Shown here in pieces: positions 26,001-34,392 of a stretch of DNA of 38,948 bases (positions are counted from its first letter, which is position 1; every line of letters begins with the position of its first letter). The position numbers and the translations under genes are program-made. The stretch is taken from contig RFHA01000066.1 of NCBI GenBank assembly GCA_003696565.1, positions 1 through 38,948 on the forward strand, written 5' to 3'. The notes under the pieces are model-generated. The model was given only the letters and a program-made list of their open reading frames with translations. It made no database searches and was not told the origin of the DNA. This DNA comes from Chloroflexota bacterium. GTDB taxonomy: Bacteria > Chloroflexota > Anaerolineae > Aggregatilineales > Phototrophicaceae.

Positions 26001-26976
26001 CAGATACTGCTTCTAACACGTCTGCCGGCAACCAGCCAATAATGCCCTGTGGTTCATACCATATATAAAACCACAACCGCCCATCAACAATTTCCCAAAC
26101 AGGCATCACATCATCTTCATTTTCTTCATCCAAATAAGTCAGCACAACGCGCTTACCAGCAGCAAGTGTATGCGGCTCATATGGTTCACCGCCGGGTTCA
26201 TTGCTGACGGCAGTTGTTTCTGTAAGATATAACTCCTGATGAAGATGCCAACCAAACGGTGCCCTACCATTCGCAATATCTGTTTGAGCCACTTCTAAAT
26301 CATCCAAGTTAGATTGAGGGGAATCATCTGTATTGATGATTAAGGTTGCCAGCAATACACCTACCACAATTAATATCGCCAATATCCCACCAACTAACAA
26401 GCCACTAAGGGCAACCCCATCTCTAGGAGTTTCATACTTGGCTGATGGCACACCAACCTGAAAACCTGTTTTATCTTGATGAGGATCAGCTGTTTCTTGA
26501 TAGGAAACACGCTTATCCGCATTTTGTTTGGTGACAATCTTATTGAGTTGGTCAATCAACCGTTCCACATCACGCCTAAAATCTGGATCATGACGAATCA
26601 CAACCGCGTTACGATATGCTAACGCCTGCAAATCGTCTGGCAGGTTATGCGCCGTGGGCATTTGTGCCCCATCCACCAACACCGGGATCACAGTCATGCC
26701 CTCATGCTGTAAGGCAGTTGCAACTTCAAACCGGACAAAATCGTCATCATCAAACAACCGCTTATCTTGTGCCCATTCTTTACCAATTAGCACCAACAAT
26801 ACATCGCACTCATCCAACGCTTCCCGCAAAACTGTACGAAAATCTGCACCAGGCGTAATATCGTCTACATCTTTAAAGACGTTGTCGTCGCCAAACGCCA
26901 TTTCTAACCGATCATAAAGCCGACCGGCTATTGCACGTGTATCTGACCTGCGATATGAGATAAATATTTTTGGCAT
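25993..26976 (-). CDS. TIR-domain membrane protein with external SH3-like domain
   Basis: A 327-residue protein. TIR domain 1-145: IFISYRRSD start, VFKDVDDITPGADF, CDVLLVLIG and DFVRFEVATAL. E84 is at the position of the catalytic Glu of NAD-cleaving TIR domains. A charged linker leads to one membrane helix (189-213). The outside part (about 248-323) resembles a bacterial SH3 domain, with WEIVDGRLWFYIWYEPQGIIGWLPADVL. TIR domains hydrolyse NAD or act as adaptors, and which applies here is not shown. It is encoded upstream of a tail-anchored Ser/Thr kinase with 8 bases of overlap, and divergent from pspA. Confidence 0.85.
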   Translation of the reverse strand: MPKIFISYRRSDTRAIAGRLYDRLEMAFGDDNVFKDVDDITPGADFRTVLREALDECDVLLVLIGKEWAQDKRLFDDDDFVRFEVATALQHEGMTVIPVLVDGAQMPTAHNLPDDLQALAYRNAVVIRHDPDFRRDVERLIDQLNKIVTKQNADKRVSYQETADPHQDKTGFQVGVPSAKYETPRDGVALSGLLVGGILAILIVVGVLLATLIINTDDSPQSNLDDLEVAQTDIANGRAPFGWHLHQELYLTETTAVSNEPGGEPYEPHTLAAGKRVVLTYLDEENEDDVMPVWEIVDGRLWFYIWYEPQGIIGWLPADVLEAVSDE

Positions 26977-27047
26977 TGGTCATCGCTCACTTTTTTTGAG
27001 TATCTTAACCGATGTATTTTATACAAGCAAGCAAAATTGCAACAACA

Positions 27048-27056
27048 TGATATAAT
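27048..27056 (+). promoter_or_regulatory. Extended -10 promoter of pspA
   Basis: TGATATAAT is an exact extended -10 element (TGnTATAAT), about 40 bases before the pspA ATG. No good -35 is visible, which such promoters do not need. Confidence 0.55.
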
Positions 27057-27095
27057 CGGTATGAAAAAGCATGGATTGAAAGGATTAGTCTAGCG

Positions 27096-27791
27096 ATGCC
27101 CTCATTCTTTGAAAAAGTACGCACGCTCATCAACGCCAATTTGCACGGGATTGTTGACCGCGCGTTAGAAGCCAATTCGTTAAAAGTCATGGATGAATAC
27201 ATCCGCCAAGCTGAGCAAAACCTGGAAGCATTGGAAGATTCCGCAGCAACAGTTGGCGGCTCGGTGCGCACCCTCAAGCGCAAGTATGAAGAATTCGCCG
27301 CTGCCGCAGATAAACTAGATCGTGATATCGATACGCTTATTATGCGTGGCAAAGATGACCTTGCCGCTGCCGCCCAGGCAGAACTCAACACTAAACAGCA
27401 GCTTGCCCAACAATATTATGAACAGTGGCAAGAACAACAAAAACAATATGATGCCATGCTGAAGATGCGCCGTCAGTTAGAAGCCAAAATGACGACCATC
27501 AAGCAAGAACGTGAGCATTTGCGTTCATTGATTGAACTTGCAGAAGCAAAGAAAGTGACCACAAAAACAATCAAGAGTCTGGATGGTCTTGCCAAAACAG
27601 GCGATGCAGAAATCAGCAGCATGGCAGAAAAAATCCGCGCGCGGTTGGACCGTGAAGATGCCCGCCTAGATATGGCAACCTCACGCCTCACCGATGAAAT
27701 TGATGAAGCTGTTGGGCAAAGTGAAATTGACCTGCAATTGGCAGAACGCAAACGTCGGTTAGGTTTAGCTGGCGGTGAATCCGGCGAGTAG
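27096..27791 (+). CDS. pspA: PspA/IM30 (ESCRT-III-like) membrane maintenance protein
   Basis: A 231-residue, almost wholly helical protein of the PspA/Vipp1 family, which coats and repairs stressed membranes. The N-terminal amphipathic helix is MPSFFEKVRTLINANLHGIVDRA, followed by LKVMDEYIRQAEQNLEAL, a region matching the family core. Long coiled-coil helices then run to the end. Length is typical. An AAGGA ribosome site lies 12 bases before the ATG. It is followed by a gene for a two-helix membrane coiled-coil protein on the same strand and is divergent from the TIR/kinase pair. I see no PspF-, PspB- or PspC-like gene nearby. Confidence 0.9.
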   Translation: MPSFFEKVRTLINANLHGIVDRALEANSLKVMDEYIRQAEQNLEALEDSAATVGGSVRTLKRKYEEFAAAADKLDRDIDTLIMRGKDDLAAAAQAELNTKQQLAQQYYEQWQEQQKQYDAMLKMRRQLEAKMTTIKQEREHLRSLIELAEAKKVTTKTIKSLDGLAKTGDAEISSMAEKIRARLDREDARLDMATSRLTDEIDEAVGQSEIDLQLAERKRRLGLAGGESGE

Positions 27792-27812
27792 CTTGCAATA
27801 CCATACGCCCGT

Positions 27813-27843
27813 CATCTGTAGGATACAATGTGTCCTACAGATG
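27813..27843. terminator. Strong hairpin after pspA
   Basis: An 11-bp perfect stem, CATCTGTAGGA/TCCTACAGATG (27813-27823 with 27833-27843), with a 9-base loop, starting 21 bases after the pspA stop. No T tract follows, so it could stabilise the pspA mRNA rather than end it. Confidence 0.5.
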
Positions 27844-27940
27844 GTATCATTACATTGCAACGTTGATCACCTATCATACGTAAGTAACTTGTTGATACCC
27901 AGCTTTTTATAAGTGTTCAGGATAATAAGCAGAAGGCAAT

Positions 27941-28765
27941 ATGTCTGAAAAAATTTCAAAGGATGAGATTCGTAGTCGTGCTGTTGGTGCGGTATTGCAA
28001 CGGGCTATTTTTAGCTGGCAAGTTGGGATCACGGTCATTTTTACGCTGCTATTATTCGCCCTGGCTCCACAGCCATTTGATGGCTGGCAAAATTGGTTTT
28101 GGTTGGTCGGTGGTGGGCTAACAGCAGGGGCGTTTGTTTTATCTACCCTGACAGACGAAGAAGCCACGCAAGAGGCAATCGCACGTCAGTTTGAGCAGCA
28201 GTTTGACCTGGGTCAAATTAAAAATCGTGTTTCACGTAAACGCATTGAAGACGCAATGGAATATCGCCGTAATATGATGACGCTAGCAAAACGCGCCCGG
28301 GGCGCACTACGTGCCAGCCTGTTACAATCTGTTGAGGATGTTAATGACTGGATCGCCCACATGTACAGCCTGGCGTTACAAATTGATTCATTTGAGGAAA
28401 ATGAGCTAGTCGAGCGTGACCGCCGCATGGTGCCGCAACAACTAGATAAAGTCCGCATCCGCATGGAACGTGAACAAGACCCAGAAGTGCGACGAGAACT
28501 AGAACGCCAGGTTCAACAACTTGAACAACAGCTCGCCAATTTAGAAGCCACCGTCAACGGCGTAAAACGGGCAGAAATCCAGTTAGAAACCACGCTATCC
28601 TCCCTGGCAACGGTCTATGCACAAATGTCCCGCTTGGGTACCAAAGAAGTGGACAGTGGACGGGCACAACGCCTCCGGCTAGAAATTCAGGACGAGATCA
28701 ACAGCTTGCAAGATACCATTGAAGCGATGGACGATGTACAAGCGCAAAGCTTACGGTTACGCTAA
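27941..28765 (+). CDS. Membrane-anchored coiled-coil protein next to pspA, unknown function
   Basis: A 274-residue protein I do not recognise as a named family. Two hydrophobic segments (about 22-43 and 51-70) form an N-terminal membrane hairpin. The remaining 200 residues are predicted helical, with heptad-like stretches (REQDPEVRRELERQVQQLEQQLANLEA and later DEINSLQDTIEAMDDV). The cytoplasmic coiled coil could bind PspA, which also forms coiled coils. The gap from pspA is 149 bases and holds a hairpin, so co-transcription is likely but not certain. Its stop codon overlaps that of the convergent hydrolase gene. Confidence 0.7.
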   Translation: MSEKISKDEIRSRAVGAVLQRAIFSWQVGITVIFTLLLFALAPQPFDGWQNWFWLVGGGLTAGAFVLSTLTDEEATQEAIARQFEQQFDLGQIKNRVSRKRIEDAMEYRRNMMTLAKRARGALRASLLQSVEDVNDWIAHMYSLALQIDSFEENELVERDRRMVPQQLDKVRIRMEREQDPEVRRELERQVQQLEQQLANLEATVNGVKRAEIQLETTLSSLATVYAQMSRLGTKEVDSGRAQRLRLEIQDEINSLQDTIEAMDDVQAQSLRLR

Positions 28766-29637
28766 ACCGATGCCTGGTTTAAAAAGCGTTTAACCACTGC
28801 AAAATATTCATCTCGTTGGGTGGCTGCCGGCGAATGTCCCGCATTATGGAACACGTGATGCGCTGCCTGAGGATACAACGCTCGCACACGGGAGCGCGTT
28901 TCTTCATCGAACGTGGCATCATCATCTGATTCTAAAATCAGCGTTGGACCATTCCAATCATCTGAAGATAAAGGGATGTTCTGGGCAAAGTCCAACAACG
29001 CCTCATATGTGCTAATCAACGCGGCTTTATCGACACGATACGTATAGAGTTCCTTTAGATATGCGCGATAAAACGCAGCTTGATCATCCGGCGGGGCGAT
29101 GATCTGAAACATCATTTGTTGTGCAACTTCCGTCACTTGTTGCGGCGGCATTGGTCGAATCATCTCAAGAGCCTGACGATACCGCTGGGCAGAATCCGCA
29201 TCTAATACGGCTGTTGTAGAAAGCACAAGCTTATCAATCAAATGACGATGCCGCCGAACAAACACCTGCGCCAACATCCCACCAAAAGACCCCGCCAACA
29301 CGTGTACCTTTCCTAGTCCTTCATGGCGTAAAATTGCCGCGATTCCATCACTCAAGGCTGTCATCGTGTTCAATGGTGGATAAGATGGAGCAATCACGCG
29401 GAAGGTATCAGCCAGTAATGGGATGTTGGCGTGCGCTGCATCCGCCATCCGTAAACCACCAACTAACAACAGCAAGGTCTGCTCCCCTGTTTGGGTATCA
29501 ATATATGACCAGCCTTCATATAACTTAGGTGGATATTGCAGCCGGAAGCGACGTAATGCCTCACGCTGCTCTACTGGCACATCGGCGTAAATTTCATCAA
29601 AACGGTCTTGATAACTAGGGTTATTATGATCTGTCAT
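28762..29637 (-). CDS. Alpha/beta hydrolase (alpha/beta fold family, AB_hydrolase-1-like)
   Basis: A soluble hydrolase of about 291 residues. LLLLVGGLRMADAAH lies where the oxyanion motif is usually HGxG, here altered to VGGL. VLAGSFGGMLAQVF is the nucleophile elbow with GSFGG, LESDDDATF holds the acid, and FHNAGHSPA the His. The cap region is short (PQQVTEVAQQMMFQI...). The substrate is unknown. I chose the ATG giving MTDHNNPS, 7 bases after the stop of the zinc-ribbon gene. A longer start would overlap that gene. It is last in a three-gene minus-strand unit after a cNMP/PH membrane protein and a zinc-ribbon membrane protein. Confidence 0.78.
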   Translation of the reverse strand: MTDHNNPSYQDRFDEIYADVPVEQREALRRFRLQYPPKLYEGWSYIDTQTGEQTLLLLVGGLRMADAAHANIPLLADTFRVIAPSYPPLNTMTALSDGIAAILRHEGLGKVHVLAGSFGGMLAQVFVRRHRHLIDKLVLSTTAVLDADSAQRYRQALEMIRPMPPQQVTEVAQQMMFQIIAPPDDQAAFYRAYLKELYTYRVDKAALISTYEALLDFAQNIPLSSDDWNGPTLILESDDDATFDEETRSRVRALYPQAAHHVFHNAGHSPAATQRDEYFAVVKRFLNQASV

Positions 29638-29644
29638 GTGCTGT

Positions 29645-30325
29645 TTAATTCCATTTTGCTTGTTCAGAGTCTTGATTGAGCAGGTCATTTAAACTGACCG
29701 AAGACTCACTTGTGGTTAAACTGTTACGAGTTATAAGCGGCGTGGTATAAAATTCGTTGATACGCTCAACAATAAACCGCGCTTGCGACTCAGTCAAATA
29801 TCCTAGTAATTTGATAGGCTTATCTTTGTGATTAATGATATAAACCGTGTGCCCACCAGCCGATTCACCACAGACCACCCGCTGAATATGATCACGCTTA
29901 ACGATTTTATTGGCAAAAAATCGTAATACGCTGCCTGTTCGGGTACGGATACCGTTTTTATCCGCAATAATGTACAGCCGATTGTTTAATAAATATTCTA
30001 ATGCCAAAAACACCCCCGCGCCTAAAATTGTCCCAATGGCTGTGAGGACAATCCCCGGTGCAACAAACAACACAAACGCAATGACAGCCAACACCATCAC
30101 AGCAGCGAGATATTGCGTCAGTTCCTTGCGGGAATAGTATTGATAAAGCAACCTTAGTTCATCCGCGGAATCCATGACAATGATCCGCTCCGTTGGTTTA
30201 CGTTTACGGTTTGCCTCAAAGTGAAAGAGTGTATCACAGTGTGGGCAAAGTGCGATCTGATCTTTGATATTGATATGATTAGCGGGGATTGGTTTTCCAC
30301 AATGAATACAAGTCAGTTTCATCAT
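29645..30325 (-). CDS. Zinc-ribbon, two-helix membrane protein of unknown function
   Basis: A 226-residue protein. The N-terminus has a zinc ribbon, CIHCGKPIP then CPHCDTLFH, binding one metal by four cysteines. After a basic stretch (RKRKPTER) come two membrane helices (about 75-115). The rest is soluble and begins with a PH-like pattern (NRLYIIADKNGIRTRTGSVLRFFANKIVKRDHIQRVV...), similar in style to the neighbouring PH modules. No enzymatic motif is seen. The gene starts with ATGATG overlapping the stop of the upstream cNMP/PH gene, with GGAGG as ribosome site. Tight coupling suggests the two proteins form a complex. Confidence 0.7.
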   Translation of the reverse strand: MMKLTCIHCGKPIPANHINIKDQIALCPHCDTLFHFEANRKRKPTERIIVMDSADELRLLYQYYSRKELTQYLAAVMVLAVIAFVLFVAPGIVLTAIGTILGAGVFLALEYLLNNRLYIIADKNGIRTRTGSVLRFFANKIVKRDHIQRVVCGESAGGHTVYIINHKDKPIKLLGYLTESQARFIVERINEFYTTPLITRNSLTTSESSVSLNDLLNQDSEQAKWN

Positions 30326-32139
30326 TCATCCTCCTGTTTGGTATTAGGCACAGAGGGCGGGCGTACCCCGCGCACTGGGCGATTGCCGACACTTGGGCGG
30401 TTACGTGGTAAGCGGCGTGGTGGGCGTTGTTGATGTGGCGGCGGCGTAACAGATGATGATTGTGTTGGGATCAGCGGGCTAATATCTGGATCAATCTGTG
30501 GCGCACTTTGTGCAGCGTGTTCCCCTTGCACCGTTTCATGATAGACGGCAAGATACTCGGCAATTTCTTCCCGGCGTTTACGCTCTGCCTCAGCTTCTTT
30601 TTTATTACGTTGTCTTTGTTGGCGGCGAGTAATTTCTGCTTGAACGTCCTGCGGGCGGGGTATAGCCACAAACCACTTTTCATCACCTTTATCCCCACCC
30701 AACAACGAAATTTTGACATCCCCATAATTCAAAAGCGTACGAAAAAAACCATTCCGAAAAGACGCAACATTATCAATACGCTCTACTAAAATCTGATCTT
30801 CCTCATTTTGGAACCACAACGGGCGTTTATGGATGATCTTAATCATCTCATCCCCCACCACATACATATCGTTACGCCAATCCCAATCTACCCAATATAT
30901 CCAACCTGCTGACAATAAGAACAACAGCCCATCCAATAGATACCCTAAAAATCCTAAGCCAAGCCCACCACCCAAAATTAACACAAAGAAGAAAACCACC
31001 GTGCCCAACATCAACATCGCTGGTAGCCAGATACCCCGCAACCAATAGATAACATGCTTACGATATATCGTCTCACCTTTTTCATTTACAAACCTAGTCT
31101 GGAAAGGCGTATTAAAGCCCGTTTGCCGTGTGACAACACGCGCTTCTGTTTTGGTTTGTTGAGGGGCTGTCTTTCCTTTCAAAATCTGATCAATTTCAGC
31201 ACGGATAACATTGCGGGTTTCGCTCTCTTGATTGGCTTGATGACGATCACGATTCTGAAAAATTAACGCTTGAATACCTTCCGGGTCTGGCATGAGGGTC
31301 ATACGAATGTTGCCAGCATCCCCCGCCGTGCGGATTTCTACCGTGCCATAATTAAAAATACGGGAGAAAATATCCGCCGTTACAATATCCGCGTTAATCT
31401 GTTGCACACTAGAAAGCGGTACTTCAGTAATATCTGTCTTAAAACTATGGATAATTTGGTGAATACGGATAATGCGTTGATCTGTGATGATGACATGGTC
31501 ATTGCGCCATTCCAGATAATAATACACCATCATCGTGCCAGGGATCACCACGCCAAAGAAACCCGCTACAACCAAGCTTAAAAACGCTATGGGTAAAACC
31601 GCAGCCACACCAAACGCCACACCCATCAGCAATAGCGGGAGCCAAAAACGCCGAGCAAATGCCCACCAGTGCCGCCGTATATCCAATAGGATTTTTTCAC
31701 TCTCACGTTGCCCTTTGAAGACTTGCTTGCTCGCCATATCCTGTGCAGCTTCCACAGGAATAGGCAGATAGTGCTTCAGTTCAGGATGATATGAAACAAT
31801 GCGCCATAACAAATCACGAGAGATCAATAACACTGTTGCCGTTTGGGTGACTTCTAATGAGGCGGTTTCTTGCCCTTCGCGGAATAAAGCCTGCTCATTG
31901 AGATATTGCCCAGGACGGACAACAGCTAACTCCTGCATACGTCCATCCGGCAATTGCCTAACTAGCACCGCCTCCCCGGTCACCATCATGTATAACCCAC
32001 GTGCTACATCCCCCTGACGAAAGACATACTCCCCAGGGTCAACACGCATCAAACGGCACGCTTCCCGAATCCATTCCATATATTCATCCGGCAGCCGGGT
32101 AAATAATGGCAACTGCCGGATCAACTGTTCATAGCGCAT
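30322..32139 (-). CDS. cNMP-binding-like domain fused to two membrane PH-like (bPH2) modules
   Basis: A 605-residue protein. Residues 10-128 form a cyclic-nucleotide-binding-like beta roll (GEYVFRQGDVARGLYMMVTGEAVLV). Its phosphate cassette, NEQALFREGQETASLEV, lacks the Arg that holds the phosphate in CRP (Thr here) and has Asn for the Gly. Two similar halves follow: a hydrophobic hairpin (165-210) then a bPH2-like domain (211-295), and a hydrophobic hairpin (365-418) then a second one (419-490). Each domain begins WRND. A charged helix (500-535) and a Pro/Arg-rich tail end the protein. bPH2 (YdbS-type) domains occur in membrane proteins of largely unknown role. It heads the operon with the zinc-ribbon gene. 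Confidence 0.8.
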   Translation of the reverse strand: MRYEQLIRQLPLFTRLPDEYMEWIREACRLMRVDPGEYVFRQGDVARGLYMMVTGEAVLVRQLPDGRMQELAVVRPGQYLNEQALFREGQETASLEVTQTATVLLISRDLLWRIVSYHPELKHYLPIPVEAAQDMASKQVFKGQRESEKILLDIRRHWWAFARRFWLPLLLMGVAFGVAAVLPIAFLSLVVAGFFGVVIPGTMMVYYYLEWRNDHVIITDQRIIRIHQIIHSFKTDITEVPLSSVQQINADIVTADIFSRIFNYGTVEIRTAGDAGNIRMTLMPDPEGIQALIFQNRDRHQANQESETRNVIRAEIDQILKGKTAPQQTKTEARVVTRQTGFNTPFQTRFVNEKGETIYRKHVIYWLRGIWLPAMLMLGTVVFFFVLILGGGLGLGFLGYLLDGLLFLLSAGWIYWVDWDWRNDMYVVGDEMIKIIHKRPLWFQNEEDQILVERIDNVASFRNGFFRTLLNYGDVKISLLGGDKGDEKWFVAIPRPQDVQAEITRRQQRQRNKKEAEAERKRREEIAEYLAVYHETVQGEHAAQSAPQIDPDISPLIPTQSSSVTPPPHQQRPPRRLPRNRPSVGNRPVRGVRPPSVPNTKQEDE

Positions 32140-32266
32140 AATTCAAGACCTGTCTTTGACGTTTATTCTCCATTCTCATTGTAACGGAAAATCGTCTATT
32201 ACGGGTCAAATCGTACAGGAAGCCAGAACCGCGTGGGGATTTTAAGGAGCAGCATCCCTTGGTAGG

Positions 32267-32301
32267 TTTTGGGCAGGATAACGCCACGCCCTGCCCCAAA
32301 A
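32267..32301 (-). terminator. Hairpin after ssb
   Basis: An inverted repeat, TTTTGGGCAGG (32267-32277) with CCTGCCCCAAAA (32290-32301), one bulged base and a 12-base loop, three bases past the ssb stop. It has no separate T tract but the stem ends in an A/T run. A termination role is plausible. Confidence 0.35.
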
Positions 32302-32303
32302 TC

Positions 32304-32726
32304 CTAAAATGGGATGTCGTTCATATCAGTTGGAGGCGGACCATATTCATCATCCTGGTTATACCCACCAGCGGTATCTCCTGCTTGTGAATCACGTGAG
32401 CCTAAAAAGCGCACATCACGTGCCGTCAGGTCTAAGCTTGCTGCCGCTTCGCCGGCATTATTCATATAGGCATTTGCCTCCACAGTGCCAACGACCATGA
32501 TCTGCATCCCTTTATGCACAAATCGATTGGCGGTTTCTGCCAGTTGCCGCCAACAGGTCACCCGATACCAGGTGGTTTTTTCTCGTTGTTCGTTGCTCTG
32601 TCGATCATTCCATTTTTCACTCACGGCGACAGAAAAGCTGCAAACCGGTGTTCCGCTTGGTGTATAGCGCAATTCTGGGTCACGCCCAACATTACCAACA
32701 ATAATTGTCTGGTGCCAGCCTGCCAT
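32304..32726 (-). CDS. ssb: Single-stranded DNA-binding protein
   Basis: A 140-residue SSB. It binds and protects single-stranded DNA in replication and repair. The OB fold reads HQTIIVGNVGRDPELRYTPSGTPVCSFSVAVSEKW, then TTWYRVTCWRQLAETANRFVHKGMQIMVVG. The acidic tail ends in DMNDIPF, the conserved tip that recruits partner proteins. Length is slightly short because the linker is small. GAGGAG lies 8 bases before the ATG. It follows gatB on the same strand after a 79-base gap that holds a weak hairpin (32788-32806). Confidence 0.95.
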   Translation of the reverse strand: MAGWHQTIIVGNVGRDPELRYTPSGTPVCSFSVAVSEKWNDRQSNEQREKTTWYRVTCWRQLAETANRFVHKGMQIMVVGTVEANAYMNNAGEAAASLDLTARDVRFLGSRDSQAGDTAGGYNQDDEYGPPPTDMNDIPF

Positions 32727-32805
32727 GCTGTTTTCTCCTCGTCACTCTTTGGAACATATATTCTACTATAAAATTTAACTTAGCAATACCCCTAGAGATG
32801 AGGGG

Positions 32806-34263
32806 TTATGACTTTCTTTCGTTGATCTTATCTTGGAGTATCTTATTAACAACCTGAGCGTTTGCCCGCCCCTTAAATGCCCCCATAACTTTACCAACCA
32901 GCGCGCCAAAGAGTTTTTGCTCACCGGCTAAAAAGCGGTCTACCAAGCCAGCATTTGCCGCTAATACCTTATCCACTTCCGCCCCAATAACGGCTTCATC
33001 ACTGACCTGCGCCAAGCCCTCACGTTCAACAATTGCCTGTGGAGAGTCGCCTGTTTGCCACATCATGCTTAATACCTTTTCACCAGTGCCTTTGTTGATG
33101 GTGCCGGAATCCACCAGTTTAACCAGTTCTGCCAGGTTCGCCGCACTGATGGGCGTGTCATTCACGGTCTCGCGGTCAACGCCTTCTTTATTAAACAGGC
33201 TGAACAAACTGACGAGAATCCAATTAGCGGCAGATTTGGCATCTGCCCCGGCAGCTAACACATCTTCATAGAAATGTGCGATCGCCTGCTCCGCGACTAG
33301 CTGCCGCGCGTCATATTCACTTAACCCCAAAACATCCATAAACCGAGCTTTTTTAGCATCTGGCAATTCAGGTAATTTTTGCCGCACGGATTCAACGTAT
33401 TCCGGTTGCATCTCCACGATTGGCAAATCCGGCTCAGGGAAGTAACGATATTCATCCGCGCGTTCTTTATAGCGTTGGATGAGAATTTTACCATTCTGCT
33501 CATCCCAGCCCAGGGTAGCAGGCTTAACAGTATCCCCACTTTCATATAGCTTGATCTGACGGGCAATTTCATAATCAATTGCGCGTACCATGCTGCGGAT
33601 ACTGTTCAGGTTTTTGATTTCAGTACGGGTGCGGAAGCCTTTGTCATCTTTGTGCATCACGCTCACATTTGCCTCAAAGCGCAAGATACCTTTAGACATA
33701 TCCCCATGATTCACGCCTAAATATTGCAAGATAGCGCGGAGCTTGCGGGCATATGCCTCGGCTTCTGCACTACTGCGGATATCCGGCTCAGAGACGATTT
33801 CTAGCAAAGGCACGCCAGCACGATTGTAATCCACCAGGCTTGCCCCATGCCCAACGTGGGTTAGCTTACCGGTGTCCTCCTCCATATGTGCGCGGGTAAT
33901 GCCGATGCGTTTGATGTCACCATTTTCTAGTGTGATGTCAATATACCCATTCACCGCCAGGGGATACTGATATTGGCTGATTTGATACCCTTTGGGTAAA
34001 TCAGGATAAAAGTAGCTCTTGCGGGCAAATTGATTAAAAGGCGGGATTTCACAATTGAGTGCCAAACCAACCATCAACCCATATTCCATAGCCAGTTGAT
34101 TAATGACTGGTAGCGTTCCGGGCATCCCCAATGATAAGGGATCAACGGCGGTGTTGGGTGCCGCTTCCACACTATCCACCACCGGGCACGCACTAAACAT
34201 TTTGCTGCGCGTCAACATTTCAGCATGTACTTCCAAACCAATAATTGGAGTCCACTCGCTCAT
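32806..34263 (-). CDS. gatB: Asp-tRNA(Asn)/Glu-tRNA(Gln) amidotransferase subunit B
   Basis: A 485-residue GatB of normal length. It is the kinase/tRNA-binding subunit of GatCAB, which turns Glu-tRNA(Gln) into Gln-tRNA(Gln), and Asp-tRNA(Asn) likewise. Signature segments are IIGLEVHAEMLTRSKMFSAC, LGMPGTLPVIN, ARKSYFYPDLPKGYQISQY and HMEEDTGKLTH, with GVPLLEIVSEPD next. The C-terminal YqeY-like tail is present (LFGALVGKVMGAFKGRANAQVVNKIL). gatA and gatC are not in the window. A GAGGAT site precedes the ATG by 5 bases. Confidence 0.96.
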   Translation of the reverse strand: MSEWTPIIGLEVHAEMLTRSKMFSACPVVDSVEAAPNTAVDPLSLGMPGTLPVINQLAMEYGLMVGLALNCEIPPFNQFARKSYFYPDLPKGYQISQYQYPLAVNGYIDITLENGDIKRIGITRAHMEEDTGKLTHVGHGASLVDYNRAGVPLLEIVSEPDIRSSAEAEAYARKLRAILQYLGVNHGDMSKGILRFEANVSVMHKDDKGFRTRTEIKNLNSIRSMVRAIDYEIARQIKLYESGDTVKPATLGWDEQNGKILIQRYKERADEYRYFPEPDLPIVEMQPEYVESVRQKLPELPDAKKARFMDVLGLSEYDARQLVAEQAIAHFYEDVLAAGADAKSAANWILVSLFSLFNKEGVDRETVNDTPISAANLAELVKLVDSGTINKGTGEKVLSMMWQTGDSPQAIVEREGLAQVSDEAVIGAEVDKVLAANAGLVDRFLAGEQKLFGALVGKVMGAFKGRANAQVVNKILQDKINERKS

Positions 34264-34392
34264 AAATCATCCTCAGTTATTTATTATGTTTTTGATGGCA
34301 TCCTTAAGAGCCAACACAGGCTAATCAATCATGCGAGGATTTTACCATTGATTACAGTAGTGTGCATCCACATCTCTTAGTAAAAAGAAGAA

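Noticed and set aside
32788-32806. ACCCCT/AGGGGT hairpin as the gatB terminator.
   Set aside because: Only a 6-bp stem, overlapping the stop codon, with no T tract directly after it.
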